Shown here one piece after another: positions 41,460 to 49,775 of a DNA stretch of 51,104 nt. A program made the position numbers and the translations under genes. Positions within the stretch are counted from its first letter, which is position 1. Every line of letters starts with the position of its first letter. Below the pieces are notes generated by a model. The model was not told the DNA's origin. It was given only the letters and a program-made list of their open reading frames with translations, and made no database searches. This stretch comes from SG8-41 sp035574195 (GTDB lineage Bacteria; Pseudomonadota; Gammaproteobacteria; Burkholderiales; SG8-41): positions 1 through 51,104 of the forward strand of contig DATLZE010000002.1 of the NCBI GenBank assembly GCA_035574195.1, in the 5' to 3' direction.

Positions 41460-41760
41460 GGCGGGGCAGCCGGCGCCGCCAGGGGGTGTGCGAGGAGGCC
41501 GACCGCGGCGGCGAGAACGGCCGGAGTGGGATCGCCCGAGTGGTCGAAGAGCGCGCTCCCGAACCGGCCGCTGGCGAGCATGGCGGGCATGCTGCACTGG
41601 AACCCGAGCGAGCAGGCGAGCGAGGTGTCGCTCGCTGCCAGCCGAAGCGCTCGAGGAGCGGATCCACGAACGCGGCGAACGACGCCGGGTCGGCGCGGCT
41701 GGCGATGCTCGGCACGCACGCCGCCGCGAGGATGACCCGCGCGTGGCGAGCCTGGACCGG
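41460..41760 (-). pseudogene. N-terminal remnant of an MFS transporter
   Basis: On the minus strand the text SFAAFVDPLLERFGWQRATP is followed, after a frame change near 41640, by LACSLGFQCSMPAMLASGRF and PAVLAAAVGLLAHPLAA. The combination FGW-R-T-LS-A-S-G-F-MPA-L-SGR is the start of an oxalate/formate-antiporter-like MFS protein (helices 1-3 and the loop motif GRFG). The rest of the transporter is absent. The 160 bases to the EamA gene (41181-41340) and 41340-41460 hold no recognisable gene. Confidence 0.45.
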
Positions 41761-41774
41761 CGCGAGTCATGGCC

Positions 41775-42448
41775 GCGGCGCGGTTCGAGGGCACGGTGGC
41801 CGCGCCCGAGCGGCTCGCAAGGCAATCCGGATCGCCGCGGTGTCGGCTTCGCGCCCGGAGGAGGCACTCGCAGTCTTGAAGCGGCTATTTTCCGGATTTG
41901 ACGGCGGCCTCCTCGGTGCTCGAAACTGGGCTCGAGAACCTGAACCCGATCGTGCACCCGGCGATGGTACTGGCGAACGTCGGAGCCATGGAGCGCGCGC
42001 AGCTCGAGGGCCGCAAGCTCGGCTTCCACCAGCAAGGCGCAGTGCCCGCCAGCGGGGGTGCTCGGCGCGGCGCTCGAAGTCGGGCGCAGGCTCGTGTGCG
42101 AGACCTGCGGCGTTCGCCGCACGCCGAGGGCGAAGGCGATCGAGCGGTATTACGGGTCCAGCAGCGGTGGCTTTCTACGAGGCGATGCGAAATGCCGTTC
42201 GCCGGTCATTCCCGCCCTTCCAGCCCGGCATCCGGCGCGCGTGCAGCGCGGACGGCTTGCCCTGCGCCGTCGTGCCGCGCGTGCGGCTCGCCGCGCAGGC
42301 GGGGATTGCGCTGCCGCTGCACCGCGCGTTCGCGGAGGCCTTCGGCGTGCTGCTCGGCGTGGACCCGTGGCGGTGCGGGCCGTCGCTCGAGGGCATGGAT
42401 CTCCGGGGCTCGCTGGAGGCGGTGAAGAGGCGAGTGCTCGGCTCGTGA
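41775..42448 (+). pseudogene. Broken opine (octopine/nopaline) dehydrogenase-like gene
   Basis: Fragments of the alpha-helical domain occur in order in different frames: ASRPEEALAVLKRLFSGF, then TAASSVLETGLENLNPIVHP and AMVLANVGAMERAQLEGRKL, then (another frame) AIERYYGSSSGG, and finally QAGIALPLHRAFAEAFGVLL with WRCGPSLEGM near the end. The phrase VLETGLENLNPIVHPAMVL is the signature of the NAD/NADP octopine/nopaline dehydrogenase family. The NAD-binding N-terminus is missing and there are at least two frameshifts, so the gene is dead. It stands directly before an intact Bug receptor, a pairing expected of an opine or organic-acid catabolic cluster. Confidence 0.6.
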
Positions 42449-42474
42449 TGGATCGTCAGGCAAAGGAGCGAGTC

Positions 42475-43470
42475 ATGACAAGGGAAGCGGTCATTGCGGT
42501 CCTGCTCGCCGGAGCCACGCTGGCGGCGCAGCCCGCGCCCGCGCAGGGCGCGGCATCACCCAAGTATCCAGAACGCCCCATCCGGCTCGTGGTCGGATTC
42601 CCGCCGGGCGGCGCGACCGACATCCTCGCGCGGATCCTGCAGCAGCACTTGCCCGAGAGAATCGGCCAGCCGGTGGTAGTGGACAATCGCGGGGGCGCGA
42701 GCGGGACCATCGCGGCGGCGCTGGTGGCGAAAGCGGCGGCGGACGGCTACACGATCATGATGGTGCCGAGCGGGCCGTACACGATCAGCGCCAGCACCTA
42801 CACGAGCCTGCCCTACGACGCGGTGCGAGACTTCACCGGGATCTCGCTGCTCGTGTGGGTGACCAACGTCATCGTCGTGCCGCAGAACTCGCCGGCGAAG
42901 ACGCTGCAGGATCTCGTCCGCATGGCCAGGGACAAGCCCGGGCAAGTCGCTTTTTCCTCGTCGGGCTCGGGGTCCCTGCACCATCTCTCGGGCGAGGTGC
43001 TCAAGCGCCTGACCGGCACGGACATGATCCACGTCCCGTTCAAAGGAGCGGGCCCCGCCATGGCGGCGCTCGCGGGCGGTGAAGTCACCTTCGGCTTCAC
43101 CTCGATGCCCTCCGCGATGCCCCTCATCGCCGCGAAACGCATTCGGCCGCTCGCCGTGACGAGCGCGAGGCGCATGCCGGCGCTGCCCGAAACGCCGACC
43201 ATGATCGAGGCCGGCGTGCCGCCGCCGCCCGGGCTCGACATCCGGGAGTGGTACGGCGTGATCGCGCCCGCCGCAACCCCGGCGGCGATCGTCGCGAGGC
43301 TCAACGCCGAAATGGTGGAGGTCTTCAAGCGCCCGGACGTGCAGAAGCGGCTCGTCGAGATGGGCGCGGAGTTCGTGGGCAGCACGCCGCAGGAGCTCAA
43401 CAAGCAGCTCGCGAACGACGTCAGGACGTGGGCGAAGTGGGTGAAGGAGGCGGGCATACGTGCGGATTGA
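42475..43470 (+). CDS. Bug/TctC-family periplasmic solute receptor
   Basis: 331 residues with ribosome site AAAGGAG. Signal peptide (VIAVLLAGATLAAQPAPAQG), then the Bug family pattern: YPERPIRLVVGFPPGGATDI, VVVDNRGGASGTIAAALVAK, the middle PLSYDP-like SLPYDAVRDFTGISLLVWV, YGSSGSGS-like AFSSSGSGSLHHLSGEVLKR, and EWYGVIAPAATPAAIVARLN. These receptors bind carboxylates or aromatic acids, sometimes with TctAB permeases, which are absent here. The ATG at 42475 sets the signal peptide correctly. Confidence 0.93.
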   Translation: MTREAVIAVLLAGATLAAQPAPAQGAASPKYPERPIRLVVGFPPGGATDILARILQQHLPERIGQPVVVDNRGGASGTIAAALVAKAAADGYTIMMVPSGPYTISASTYTSLPYDAVRDFTGISLLVWVTNVIVVPQNSPAKTLQDLVRMARDKPGQVAFSSSGSGSLHHLSGEVLKRLTGTDMIHVPFKGAGPAMAALAGGEVTFGFTSMPSAMPLIAAKRIRPLAVTSARRMPALPETPTMIEAGVPPPPGLDIREWYGVIAPAATPAAIVARLNAEMVEVFKRPDVQKRLVEMGAEFVGSTPQELNKQLANDVRTWAKWVKEAGIRAD

Positions 43471-43523
43471 CGGCGCGCGCCTGCGCCGGTCACCGCGCGA
43501 TCGACCGAGGCGGCGGGAGCGCC

Positions 43524-44354
43524 TCACCACACGAGGCTCGCGAGAAAGCGCAGCGAGGCGGCGAGCAGGAACAGCCCGAACGCGATTTCGAGCGCACGCC
43601 GCGAAAGGGCATGGGCGATTCTCGCACCGTAGGAAGCGGTGAGGCTCGATACCGGCGCCATCAGCGCAAACCCGATCAGCGACACGAAACCGACCGACAG
43701 CGGCGGCAATTGCGCCTGGTGCGGCAGGCCGGCGAGGAGGTAGCCGAGGGTGCCCGCGAGCGCGATCGGCACCACGATGCCGGCGGAAGTCGCCACCGCC
43801 TGATGGATCGGCTTGCCATAGAGCGTGAGCACCATGGTGGCGAGCGAGCCGCCGCTGACACCGGTGAGCGAGGCCATCAGCCCGACCGCGAGGCCGTAGA
43901 GGCGTGCGAGCGGGTGCTTCGGCAGCTCGTCGCCCAGCCGCCACGATTGCCGCCCGAACAGGAGCTTGCCGGCAATGATCGTGGCGATGACGACGAATGC
44001 GATCTTGAAGACCGGGGAGGGCGCCACCGTGGCGATGCCTGAACCGATGGCGATGCCGGCGATCACGCCCGGGGTCCATTGCCGCACGACATCCGCCAAT
44101 ACCGCCCCGCTCGCGCGATGGGCGAGATACGAGCGGATATTGGTGGGCGTCATGATCGCGAGCGAGGTGCCGATACAGAGCTGCATGTGCACTGCGTCCG
44201 GCACGCCGAGGAGGCGAAACACTTCGTAGAGAACCGGCACCACGACGACGCCGCCGCCGACGCCGAACAGGCCGGCGAGCAGCCCGGAGACCACGCCGCC
44301 GGCCATGATGGCCGCGGCGAGCAGGAGCAATTCATCGAGCGGCGCGCCGGACAT
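43524..44354 (-). CDS. TauE/SafE-family sulfite/organosulfonate exporter-type permease
   Basis: 276 residues, eight or so hydrophobic segments. The two TauE repeats are seen: LLAGLFGVGGGVVVVPVLYE and GLMASLTGVSGGSLATMVLT. Members move sulfite, sulfoacetate or other anions across the inner membrane; substrate cannot be read from sequence. It is convergent with the Bug receptor gene. Confidence 0.92.
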   Translation of the reverse strand: MSGAPLDELLLLAAAIMAGGVVSGLLAGLFGVGGGVVVVPVLYEVFRLLGVPDAVHMQLCIGTSLAIMTPTNIRSYLAHRASGAVLADVVRQWTPGVIAGIAIGSGIATVAPSPVFKIAFVVIATIIAGKLLFGRQSWRLGDELPKHPLARLYGLAVGLMASLTGVSGGSLATMVLTLYGKPIHQAVATSAGIVVPIALAGTLGYLLAGLPHQAQLPPLSVGFVSLIGFALMAPVSSLTASYGARIAHALSRRALEIAFGLFLLAASLRFLASLVW

Positions 44355-44490
44355 GCCGCCACGATAACAGGACCGGCAGCGAGCGCAGCGACCCCGCCTG
44401 CACGTTTTTATGCATACCGGATCCCGACCGCTGCGCCGGCGATGCCGATAGCCCGGCCTGGGCCAGAAGGCGCGCGGCTGGAGCAGCAGC
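44355..44490. other. Short spacer between TauE and HerA-like genes
   Basis: 136 bases with no gene, repeat copy or T-tailed hairpin recognised. Both flanking genes run leftward, so this contains the region upstream of the TauE/SafE start. Confidence 0.35.
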
Positions 44491-45984
44491 TCAGCGCCGC
44501 CTGCCGCCGCCCAGGATGCCTCCCAGGACGCCCCGCACGATCTGCCGCCCGATCGCCGAGCCCACTGCGCGCGCTGCGCTCTTCGCCGCCGCCTCCACGA
44601 TGCCCTCGCGCCGGCGCCCGCCTTTCTGCGGGGCGCCTGCGCCGAGCACGCCGCTCAGCAGATCGGCGAGCGACCCCCGCCCGCCCGGCGCCTGCGCCGC
44701 CGTCGCCGCGCCCGTTTTCGCGGCGAGCTTCTCGTAGGCCGATTCGCGGTCCACCGCCTGATCGTAGCGGCCGGCAAGGGGCGAGGCGCGCACCACGCGC
44801 GAGCGCTCCTCGGCGCTCACCGGACCGAGGCGGCAGCCGGGGGGCACGACCAGCGCGCGCTCGACGACCGCCGGGCGCCCCTTCTCGTCGAGCAGCGAGA
44901 CCAGCGCCTCTCCCACCGCGAGCTCGGTGATCGCTCGCTCGACGTCGAGCTTGGGGTTCGCGCGCAGCGTGGTCGCAGCGGATTTCACCGCCTTCTGGTC
45001 GCGCGGGGTGAAAGCGCGCAGCGCGTGTTGCACCCGGTTGCCGAGCTGCGCGAGCACGGTATCGGGGATATCGAGGGGGTTCTGCGTGACGAAATAGACA
45101 CCGACCCCCTTCGAGCGGATCAATCGCACCACCTGTTCGATCTTCTCGAGCAGCGCGGCCGGCGCGTCGGCGAAGAGCAGGTGCGCCTCGTCGAAGAAGA
45201 ACACGAGCTTCGGTTTCTCGGGGTCTCCCACCTCCGGCAGCTCCTCGAAGAGCTCGGAGAGCAGCCACAGCAGCAGCGTCGAGTAGAGCTTGGGTGCGCT
45301 CATCAACTTCTCGGCGGCGAGAATGTTGACGATCCCGCGCCCGCGCGGGTCGGTCCGCATGAGGTCGGCGATCTGGAGCGCGGGCTCGCCGAAGAATTTG
45401 TCGCCGCCCTGGCTCTCGAGCGCGAGCAGTCCCCGCTGGATCGCGCCGATCGAGGCCGAGGTGATGTTGCCGTATTCGGTGGTGAACTGTTTCGCGTTCT
45501 CGCCCACGTGAGCGAGCATCGCCCGCAGGTCCTTCAGATCGAGGAGCGCGAGCCCGCGGTCGTCTGCGATCTTGAAGGTCGCGGTGAGCACGCCGGCCTG
45601 TGTCTCGTTGAGATCGAGCATGCGCGCCAGCAGCAGCGGCCCCATCTCGGAGACGGTCGTGCGCACCGGATGACCGAGTTCCCCGAACGCATCCCAGAAC
45701 ACCACGGGACAGGGCTCGAACGCGAAGTCCTTGAGCTTGAGGCTCTCGAGGCGCTCCTTCACCTTGCCTGTTGCCTCGCCCGGCTGCGAGAGCCCGGCGA
45801 GATCGCCCTTCACGTCGGCGACAAAGACCGGCACCCCGATGCGCGAGAAGCCTTCGGCGAGCCGCGCGAGCGTCACCGTCTTTCCGGTGCCGGTGGCGCC
45901 GGCGATGAGCCCGTGGCGGTTGGCGTATTGCGGCAGGAGCTGGAGCGAATGCTTCGCCCGGGCGAGGAGCAGCGGTTCTGGCAT
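44491..45984 (-). CDS. HerA-like (DUF853/YjgR) ATPase
   Basis: 497 residues. Begins LLLARAKHSLQLLPQYANRH; Walker A GATGTGKTVTLARLAEG; Walker B LVFFFDEAHLLFADAP; and the arginine-finger region AIQRGLLALESQGGDKFFGE. The C-terminal tail is glycine-rich (ARAVGSAIGRQIVRGVLGGI LGGG). YjgR-type proteins are widespread single-gene relatives of HerA/FtsK ATPases, without proven function in bacteria. No nuclease (NurA/DUF4297/SIR2) gene lies next to it, so nothing points to an anti-phage HerA system. Divergent from yebC. Confidence 0.92.
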   Translation of the reverse strand: MPEPLLLARAKHSLQLLPQYANRHGLIAGATGTGKTVTLARLAEGFSRIGVPVFVADVKGDLAGLSQPGEATGKVKERLESLKLKDFAFEPCPVVFWDAFGELGHPVRTTVSEMGPLLLARMLDLNETQAGVLTATFKIADDRGLALLDLKDLRAMLAHVGENAKQFTTEYGNITSASIGAIQRGLLALESQGGDKFFGEPALQIADLMRTDPRGRGIVNILAAEKLMSAPKLYSTLLLWLLSELFEELPEVGDPEKPKLVFFFDEAHLLFADAPAALLEKIEQVVRLIRSKGVGVYFVTQNPLDIPDTVLAQLGNRVQHALRAFTPRDQKAVKSAATTLRANPKLDVERAITELAVGEALVSLLDEKGRPAVVERALVVPPGCRLGPVSAEERSRVVRASPLAGRYDQAVDRESAYEKLAAKTGAATAAQAPGGRGSLADLLSGVLGAGAPQKGGRRREGIVEAAAKSAARAVGSAIGRQIVRGVLGGILGGGRRR

Positions 45985-45997
45985 GGCGCCTCCGCGT

Positions 45998-46020
45998 GTT
46001 AAAATTCCAGATATTTTAAC
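45998..46020. promoter_or_regulatory. Perfect AT-rich inverted repeat between HerA-like gene and yebC
   Basis: GTTAAAAT (45998-46005), seven-base spacer, ATTTTAAC (46013-46020), a perfect 8-bp dyad in an otherwise GC-rich context, in the 61-base gap between divergent genes. It may be an operator or overlap the -10 boxes of both promoters. Confidence 0.5.
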
Positions 46021-46045
46021 GAGTTATGCAGATCGCAGGCAGGCT

Positions 46046-46774
46046 ATGGCGGGTCACAGCCGATGGGCGAACATCCAGCACCGCAAGAACCGGCAGGACG
46101 AGAAGCGCGGCAGGATTTTCTCCCGGCTGATCAAGGAAATCACGGTCGCGGCGCGCTTGGGCGGCGGCGACCCGGCCTCCAACCCGAGACTGCGGCTCGC
46201 GGTGGACAAGGCCCAGGATCACAACGTGCCCAAGGACAACATCGAGCGCGCGATCAAGCGCGGCATCGGAGAGCTCGAGGGCGCGAACTACGAGGAGGTG
46301 CGCTACGAGGGCTACGGGGTCGGAGGCGCCGCGGTCATGGTGGACTGCATGACCGATAACAAGACGCGCACCGTCGCGGACGTGCGGCACGCCTTCACCA
46401 AGCACGGCGGAAGCCTCGGCGGCGCGGGCTCGGTCGCGTTCCTGTTCAAGCACTGCGGGCAGCTGGTGTTCGCGCCGGGCACCGACGAGGGCAAGCTCAT
46501 GGAGGCGGCGATCGAGGCCGGCGCCGAGGACGTGCTCACCAACGACGACGGCAGCCTGGAGGTGATCACCGCGCCCCATGACTTCGCCTCCGTGCGCGCA
46601 GCGCTCGAGCGCGCCGGCTTCAAGGCCGAGCTCGCCGAGGTGACGTTCAAGCCGACGGTGGAGAACGAGATGAAGGGTGAGGAGGCGGCGCGCATGCAGA
46701 AGCTGCTCGAGGCGCTCGAGGCGATAGACGACGTGCAGGAAGTCTACACTACGGCCGTGTTCGAGGCGGCGTGA
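46046..46774 (+). CDS. YebC/PmpR-family transcription/translation regulator
   Basis: 242 residues starting MAGHSRWANIQHRKNRQDEK, the family's invariant opening. Further conserved parts: KDNIERAIKRGIGELEGANY, YEGYGVGGAAVMVDCMTDNK and GSVAFLFKHCGQLVFAPG. YebC proteins bind DNA in some species and ease translation of difficult sequences in others. Placed immediately before ruvC, as in most proteobacteria. Confidence 0.96.
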   Translation: MAGHSRWANIQHRKNRQDEKRGRIFSRLIKEITVAARLGGGDPASNPRLRLAVDKAQDHNVPKDNIERAIKRGIGELEGANYEEVRYEGYGVGGAAVMVDCMTDNKTRTVADVRHAFTKHGGSLGGAGSVAFLFKHCGQLVFAPGTDEGKLMEAAIEAGAEDVLTNDDGSLEVITAPHDFASVRAALERAGFKAELAEVTFKPTVENEMKGEEAARMQKLLEALEAIDDVQEVYTTAVFEAA

Positions 46775-46859
46775 AGGGCGAGGGGTGAGAGGCAAGACCA
46801 CCCGGCTCCGCCTCCTCCCCGCTCGGCAGAGGGGGGGAAGCGGCTCGCCTCGCTTCCCG

Positions 46860-47411
46860 GTGCGCGGGTTGCCGCCCTCGGCGGCCCCGCGAGCGCGGAT
46901 CCTCGGCGTGGATCCGGGCCTGCGCGTCACGGGCTTCGGCGTGCTCGAAAAGAACGGCGGGAGGCTCGCCTACGTGGCGAGCGGGCGCATCCGCACGCCG
47001 GCGGGCGATCTCGCCGAGCGGCTCAAGGCGATCCTCGAGGGGTTGCGCGAGGTGATCGAGCGGCACCGGCCGCAGCAGGTCGCGCTCGAGAAGGTTTTCG
47101 TCAACGCCAACCCCCAGAGCACGCTCGCGCTGGGCCAGGCGCGCGGCACCGCGATCTGCGCCGCGGTGATGCACGGGCTGCCGGTGGCGGAGTACACTGC
47201 ACTGCAGGTGAAGCAGGCGGTGGTGGGCAACGGCCACGCGGACAAGCGCCAGGTGCAGGAGATGGTGCGGCGCCTGCTCGGGCTCGCCGACGCACCCGGG
47301 CCGGACGCGGCGGACGCGCTCGCGTGCGCGATCTGCCACGCGCACGGCGGACAGGGGCTCGGGCGGCTCGTGACCGCGGGTTTCCGCATGAGGCGCGGAA
47401 GACTCGTCTGA
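46860..47411 (+). CDS. ruvC: Holliday junction endodeoxyribonuclease RuvC
   Basis: 183 residues from GTG 46860. Resolves Holliday junctions as a dimer. Catalytic acids in VDPGLRVTGFG (D), QVALEKVFV (E) and GPDAADALACAICH (two D) are all present; also NANPQSTLALGQARG. The frame is open upstream to 46785, but that stretch is low-complexity (LLPARQRGGSGSPRFP) and probably not coding. A TTG at 46869 is another possible start. Confidence 0.94.
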   Translation: MRGLPPSAAPRARILGVDPGLRVTGFGVLEKNGGRLAYVASGRIRTPAGDLAERLKAILEGLREVIERHRPQQVALEKVFVNANPQSTLALGQARGTAICAAVMHGLPVAEYTALQVKQAVVGNGHADKRQVQEMVRRLLGLADAPGPDAADALACAICHAHGGQGLGRLVTAGFRMRRGRLV

Positions 47412-47418
47412 GAGCATC

Positions 47419-47560
47419 GGCCACGAAGATCGCCGAGAACAACGAGGGGTCCGGGGTCGAACCTGAGGAATCCGATCACGGGTCAGCACCGGGACACGCG
47501 GTGAAATACGAGACCGTTTCTCGTGTGTTCTTCTCTGCGATCTCCGCGCCATCTGTGGCC
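47419..47560. repeat. Inverted pair of CACGGAG-type repeats between ruvC and ruvA
   Basis: On the plus strand, GGCCACGAAGATCGCCGAGA followed by ACAACGAG (47419-47446); on the minus strand from 47560, GGCCACAGATGGCGCGGAGA then TCGCAGAGAAGAACACACGA (to 47521). Both resemble the elements at 20723 and 23908. They face each other in the 163-base ruvC-ruvA gap, which holds no gene. Confidence 0.55.
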
Positions 47561-47574
47561 AATCGGGTTTGCCG

Positions 47575-48153
47575 ATGATCGGGCGGATACAGGGCAAGCT
47601 CCTCGAAAAGCATCCGCCGCAGATCGTCGTGGATGTGCGCGGCGTGGGCTACGAGCTCGACGTGCCGATGAGCACGTTCTATCAGCTTCCCGCCACCGGC
47701 GCGGAGGTGACGCTCTACACCCACCTCGTCGTGCGCGAGGATGCGCATCAGCTCTACGGCTTCGCGACCGAGTCCGAGCGCCACGCGTTCCGCCAGCTCC
47801 TGCGAATCACGGGCGTGGGCGCGCGCACCGCGCTCGCCGTGCTCTCCGGGCTCTCGGTCGCCGACTTGCGCGAGGCGGTCGCCGCGCAGGACGGCGAGCG
47901 CCTGACCCGGATTCCCGGCATCGGCCGCAAGACCGCCGAGCGCCTGCTGCTCGAGCTGCGCGACAAGCTCGATGCGGCGCCCGCCGCGCCCGCTGGCACG
48001 CGCGGCGACGGCCGCGTGCAGGACATCACGAATGCGCTCCTCGCGCTCGGCTATAATGACCGCGAGGCGGCGTGGGCGGTGAGGCAGCTACCGGAGGGCG
48101 TCGCGGTGGCCGACGGCATCCGCCAAGCGCTCAAGCTGCTCTCGAAATCGTGA
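47575..48153 (+). CDS. ruvA: Holliday junction branch migration protein RuvA
   Basis: 192 residues. Tetramer that holds the four-way junction open and loads RuvB. MIGRIQGKLLEKHPPQIVVD fixes the start at 47575; the OB-fold domain contains TFYQLPATGAEVTLYTHLVV, and the two helix-hairpin-helix motifs are LRITGVGARTALAVLSGL and IPGIGRKTAERLLLELRDKL. The C-terminal RuvB-contact domain ends VADGIRQALKLLSKS. Confidence 0.97.
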   Translation: MIGRIQGKLLEKHPPQIVVDVRGVGYELDVPMSTFYQLPATGAEVTLYTHLVVREDAHQLYGFATESERHAFRQLLRITGVGARTALAVLSGLSVADLREAVAAQDGERLTRIPGIGRKTAERLLLELRDKLDAAPAAPAGTRGDGRVQDITNALLALGYNDREAAWAVRQLPEGVAVADGIRQALKLLSKS

Positions 48154-48241
48154 GGAGCGAGGCGCCAGGCGTCGGGAGAGACGGCATGCGTACAGGTTGC
48201 AAGGACGCCTCGCCCTTGACCGCCCGCGCCTCGCGCATTTC

Positions 48242-49285
48242 ATGATCGAGAGCGAGCGCCTGATCTCGGCCGCCCCGGCCTCGCCCCAGGAGGAGGCGCT
48301 CGAGCGCACGCTGCGCCCGCGCCAGCTCGACGAGTACATCGGCCAGGAGAAGATCCGCAACCAGCTCGCGGTGTTCATCGAGGCCGCGCGCCGCAGGCGC
48401 GAGGCGCTCGACCACGTGCTGCTGTTCGGCCCGCCGGGACTGGGCAAGACGACGCTCGCGCACATCATCGCGCGCGAGATGGGCGTCAATCTCCGCCACA
48501 CCTCGGGCCCGGTGCTCGAGCGCCCCGGGGATCTCGCCGCGATCCTCACCAACCTGGAGCCGAACGACGTCCTGTTCATAGACGAGATCCACCGCCTCTC
48601 GCCGGTGGTCGAGGAAATCCTCTATCCGGCGCTCGAGGACTACCAGATCGACATCATGATCGGGGAAGGCCCGGCGGCGCGCTCGGTCAAGCTCGATCTC
48701 CCGCCCTTCACCCTGGTCGGCGCCACCACCCGCGCCGGCATGCTCACCAATCCGCTGCGCGACCGCTTCGGCATCGTGGCGCGGCTCGAGTTCTACAGCG
48801 CCGAGGAGCTCGAGCGCATCGTGCAGCGCTCGGCGAAGCTGCTCGAGATCGAGGTGAGCCCCGAGGGCGCGCGCGAGATCGCCAGCCGCTCGCGCGGCAC
48901 GCCGCGCGTCGCCAACCGGCTGCTCAGGCGCGTGCGCGATTACGCGGAGGTGAAGGCCAAGGGCCGCATCACGCGCGAGGTGGCCGGCGCCGCACTCCAG
49001 ATGCTCGACGTGGACCCGGTGGGGCTCGACGTGATGGACCGCAAGCTCCTGCTCGCCGTGATCGAGAAGTTCGGCGGCGGCCCGGTCGGCGTGGACAACC
49101 TCGCCGCGGCGATCGGCGAGGAGCGCGACACCATCGAGGACGTGCTCGAGCCCTTCCTCATCCAGCAGGGCTACCTCCAGAGGACGCTGCGCGGCCGCAT
49201 GGCGACGGTTTCCGCCTACCGCCACTTCGGGCTCGCGCAGCCTCCGCGCGAGGGCACCCCTGATCTGTGGGAAGACAAAAGCTGA
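48242..49285 (+). CDS. ruvB: Holliday junction branch migration helicase RuvB
   Basis: 347 residues. AAA+ hexameric motor. Walker A FGPPGLGKTTLAHIIAREMG, Walker B VLFIDEIHRLSPVVEEILYP, sensor 1 TLVGATTRAGMLTNPLRDRF, arginine finger in RDRFGI, and the C-terminal winged helix (LQRTLRGRMATVSAYRHFGL). Starts MIESERLISAAPASPQEEAL. It lies 88 bases after ruvA, on the same strand. Confidence 0.98.
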   Translation: MIESERLISAAPASPQEEALERTLRPRQLDEYIGQEKIRNQLAVFIEAARRRREALDHVLLFGPPGLGKTTLAHIIAREMGVNLRHTSGPVLERPGDLAAILTNLEPNDVLFIDEIHRLSPVVEEILYPALEDYQIDIMIGEGPAARSVKLDLPPFTLVGATTRAGMLTNPLRDRFGIVARLEFYSAEELERIVQRSAKLLEIEVSPEGAREIASRSRGTPRVANRLLRRVRDYAEVKAKGRITREVAGAALQMLDVDPVGLDVMDRKLLLAVIEKFGGGPVGVDNLAAAIGEERDTIEDVLEPFLIQQGYLQRTLRGRMATVSAYRHFGLAQPPREGTPDLWEDKS

Positions 49286-49337
49286 GTCCCGTGTTCAGGG
49301 TCCGGAGCACAAGGTTCCGTGCGGGTGCGGCGAGGGG

Positions 49338-49775
49338 ATGAGCGCCAAGCCCGGAACCCGCAACGTTGAACCCGCAGCGTTCGTCTGGCCGGTGCGGGTC
49401 TATCACGAGGACACGGATGCGGGCGGAGTGGTCTATTACGCCAGCTATCTGCGCTTCCTCGAGCGCGCGCGCACCGAATGGCTGCGCGCGCGCGGCTTCG
49501 GCCAGGCGGCGCTCGCCGCGGAGCACCGCGTGGCGTTCGTGGTGCGCTCGCTCTCGATCGAGTACTTGAGTCCCGCGCGCTACGACGACCTCCTCGAGGT
49601 GACGGTCGAGCCGCGGGAGATCGGCGCGAGCCGCCTCGAATTCGCCCAGCGGGTCGCGCGCGGGGAGGAGCAGCTCGCGCGGGCGCGGGTCGAGGTCGCG
49701 TGCGTCAACACGGAGACGCTGCGGCCCGCTAGAATACCGGCGCCGGTCGCCGCCCGCATCAAGGCCGAGACATGA
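49338..49775 (+). CDS. ybgC: Tol-Pal-associated acyl-CoA thioesterase YbgC
   Basis: 145 residues, hot-dog fold. The catalytic aspartate and following motif are in RVYHEDTDAGGVVYYASYLR, with FLERARTEWLRARGF; the second conserved strand is VRSLSIEYLSPARYDDLLEV. The stop overlaps the tolQ ATG (ATGA), as is common for the tol-pal operon. The N-terminal 15 residues before FVWPVRVYHED may be extra. Confidence 0.95.
   Translation: MSAKPGTRNVEPAAFVWPVRVYHEDTDAGGVVYYASYLRFLERARTEWLRARGFGQAALAAEHRVAFVVRSLSIEYLSPARYDDLLEVTVEPREIGASRLEFAQRVARGEEQLARARVEVACVNTETLRPARIPAPVAARIKAET

Noticed and set aside
44491..45984. HerA-like ATPase as part of an anti-phage defence system
   Set aside because: No nuclease or effector partner is adjacent; DUF853/YjgR genes are common stand-alone core-type genes.
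46800..46860. Fourth copy of the ~115-bp dispersed repeat before ruvC (CTCCTCCCCGCTCGGCAGAG)
   Set aside because: Only the GC-rich core resembles the repeat; the conserved start, the TTTTCCGCTGACCATT block and the end are missing.
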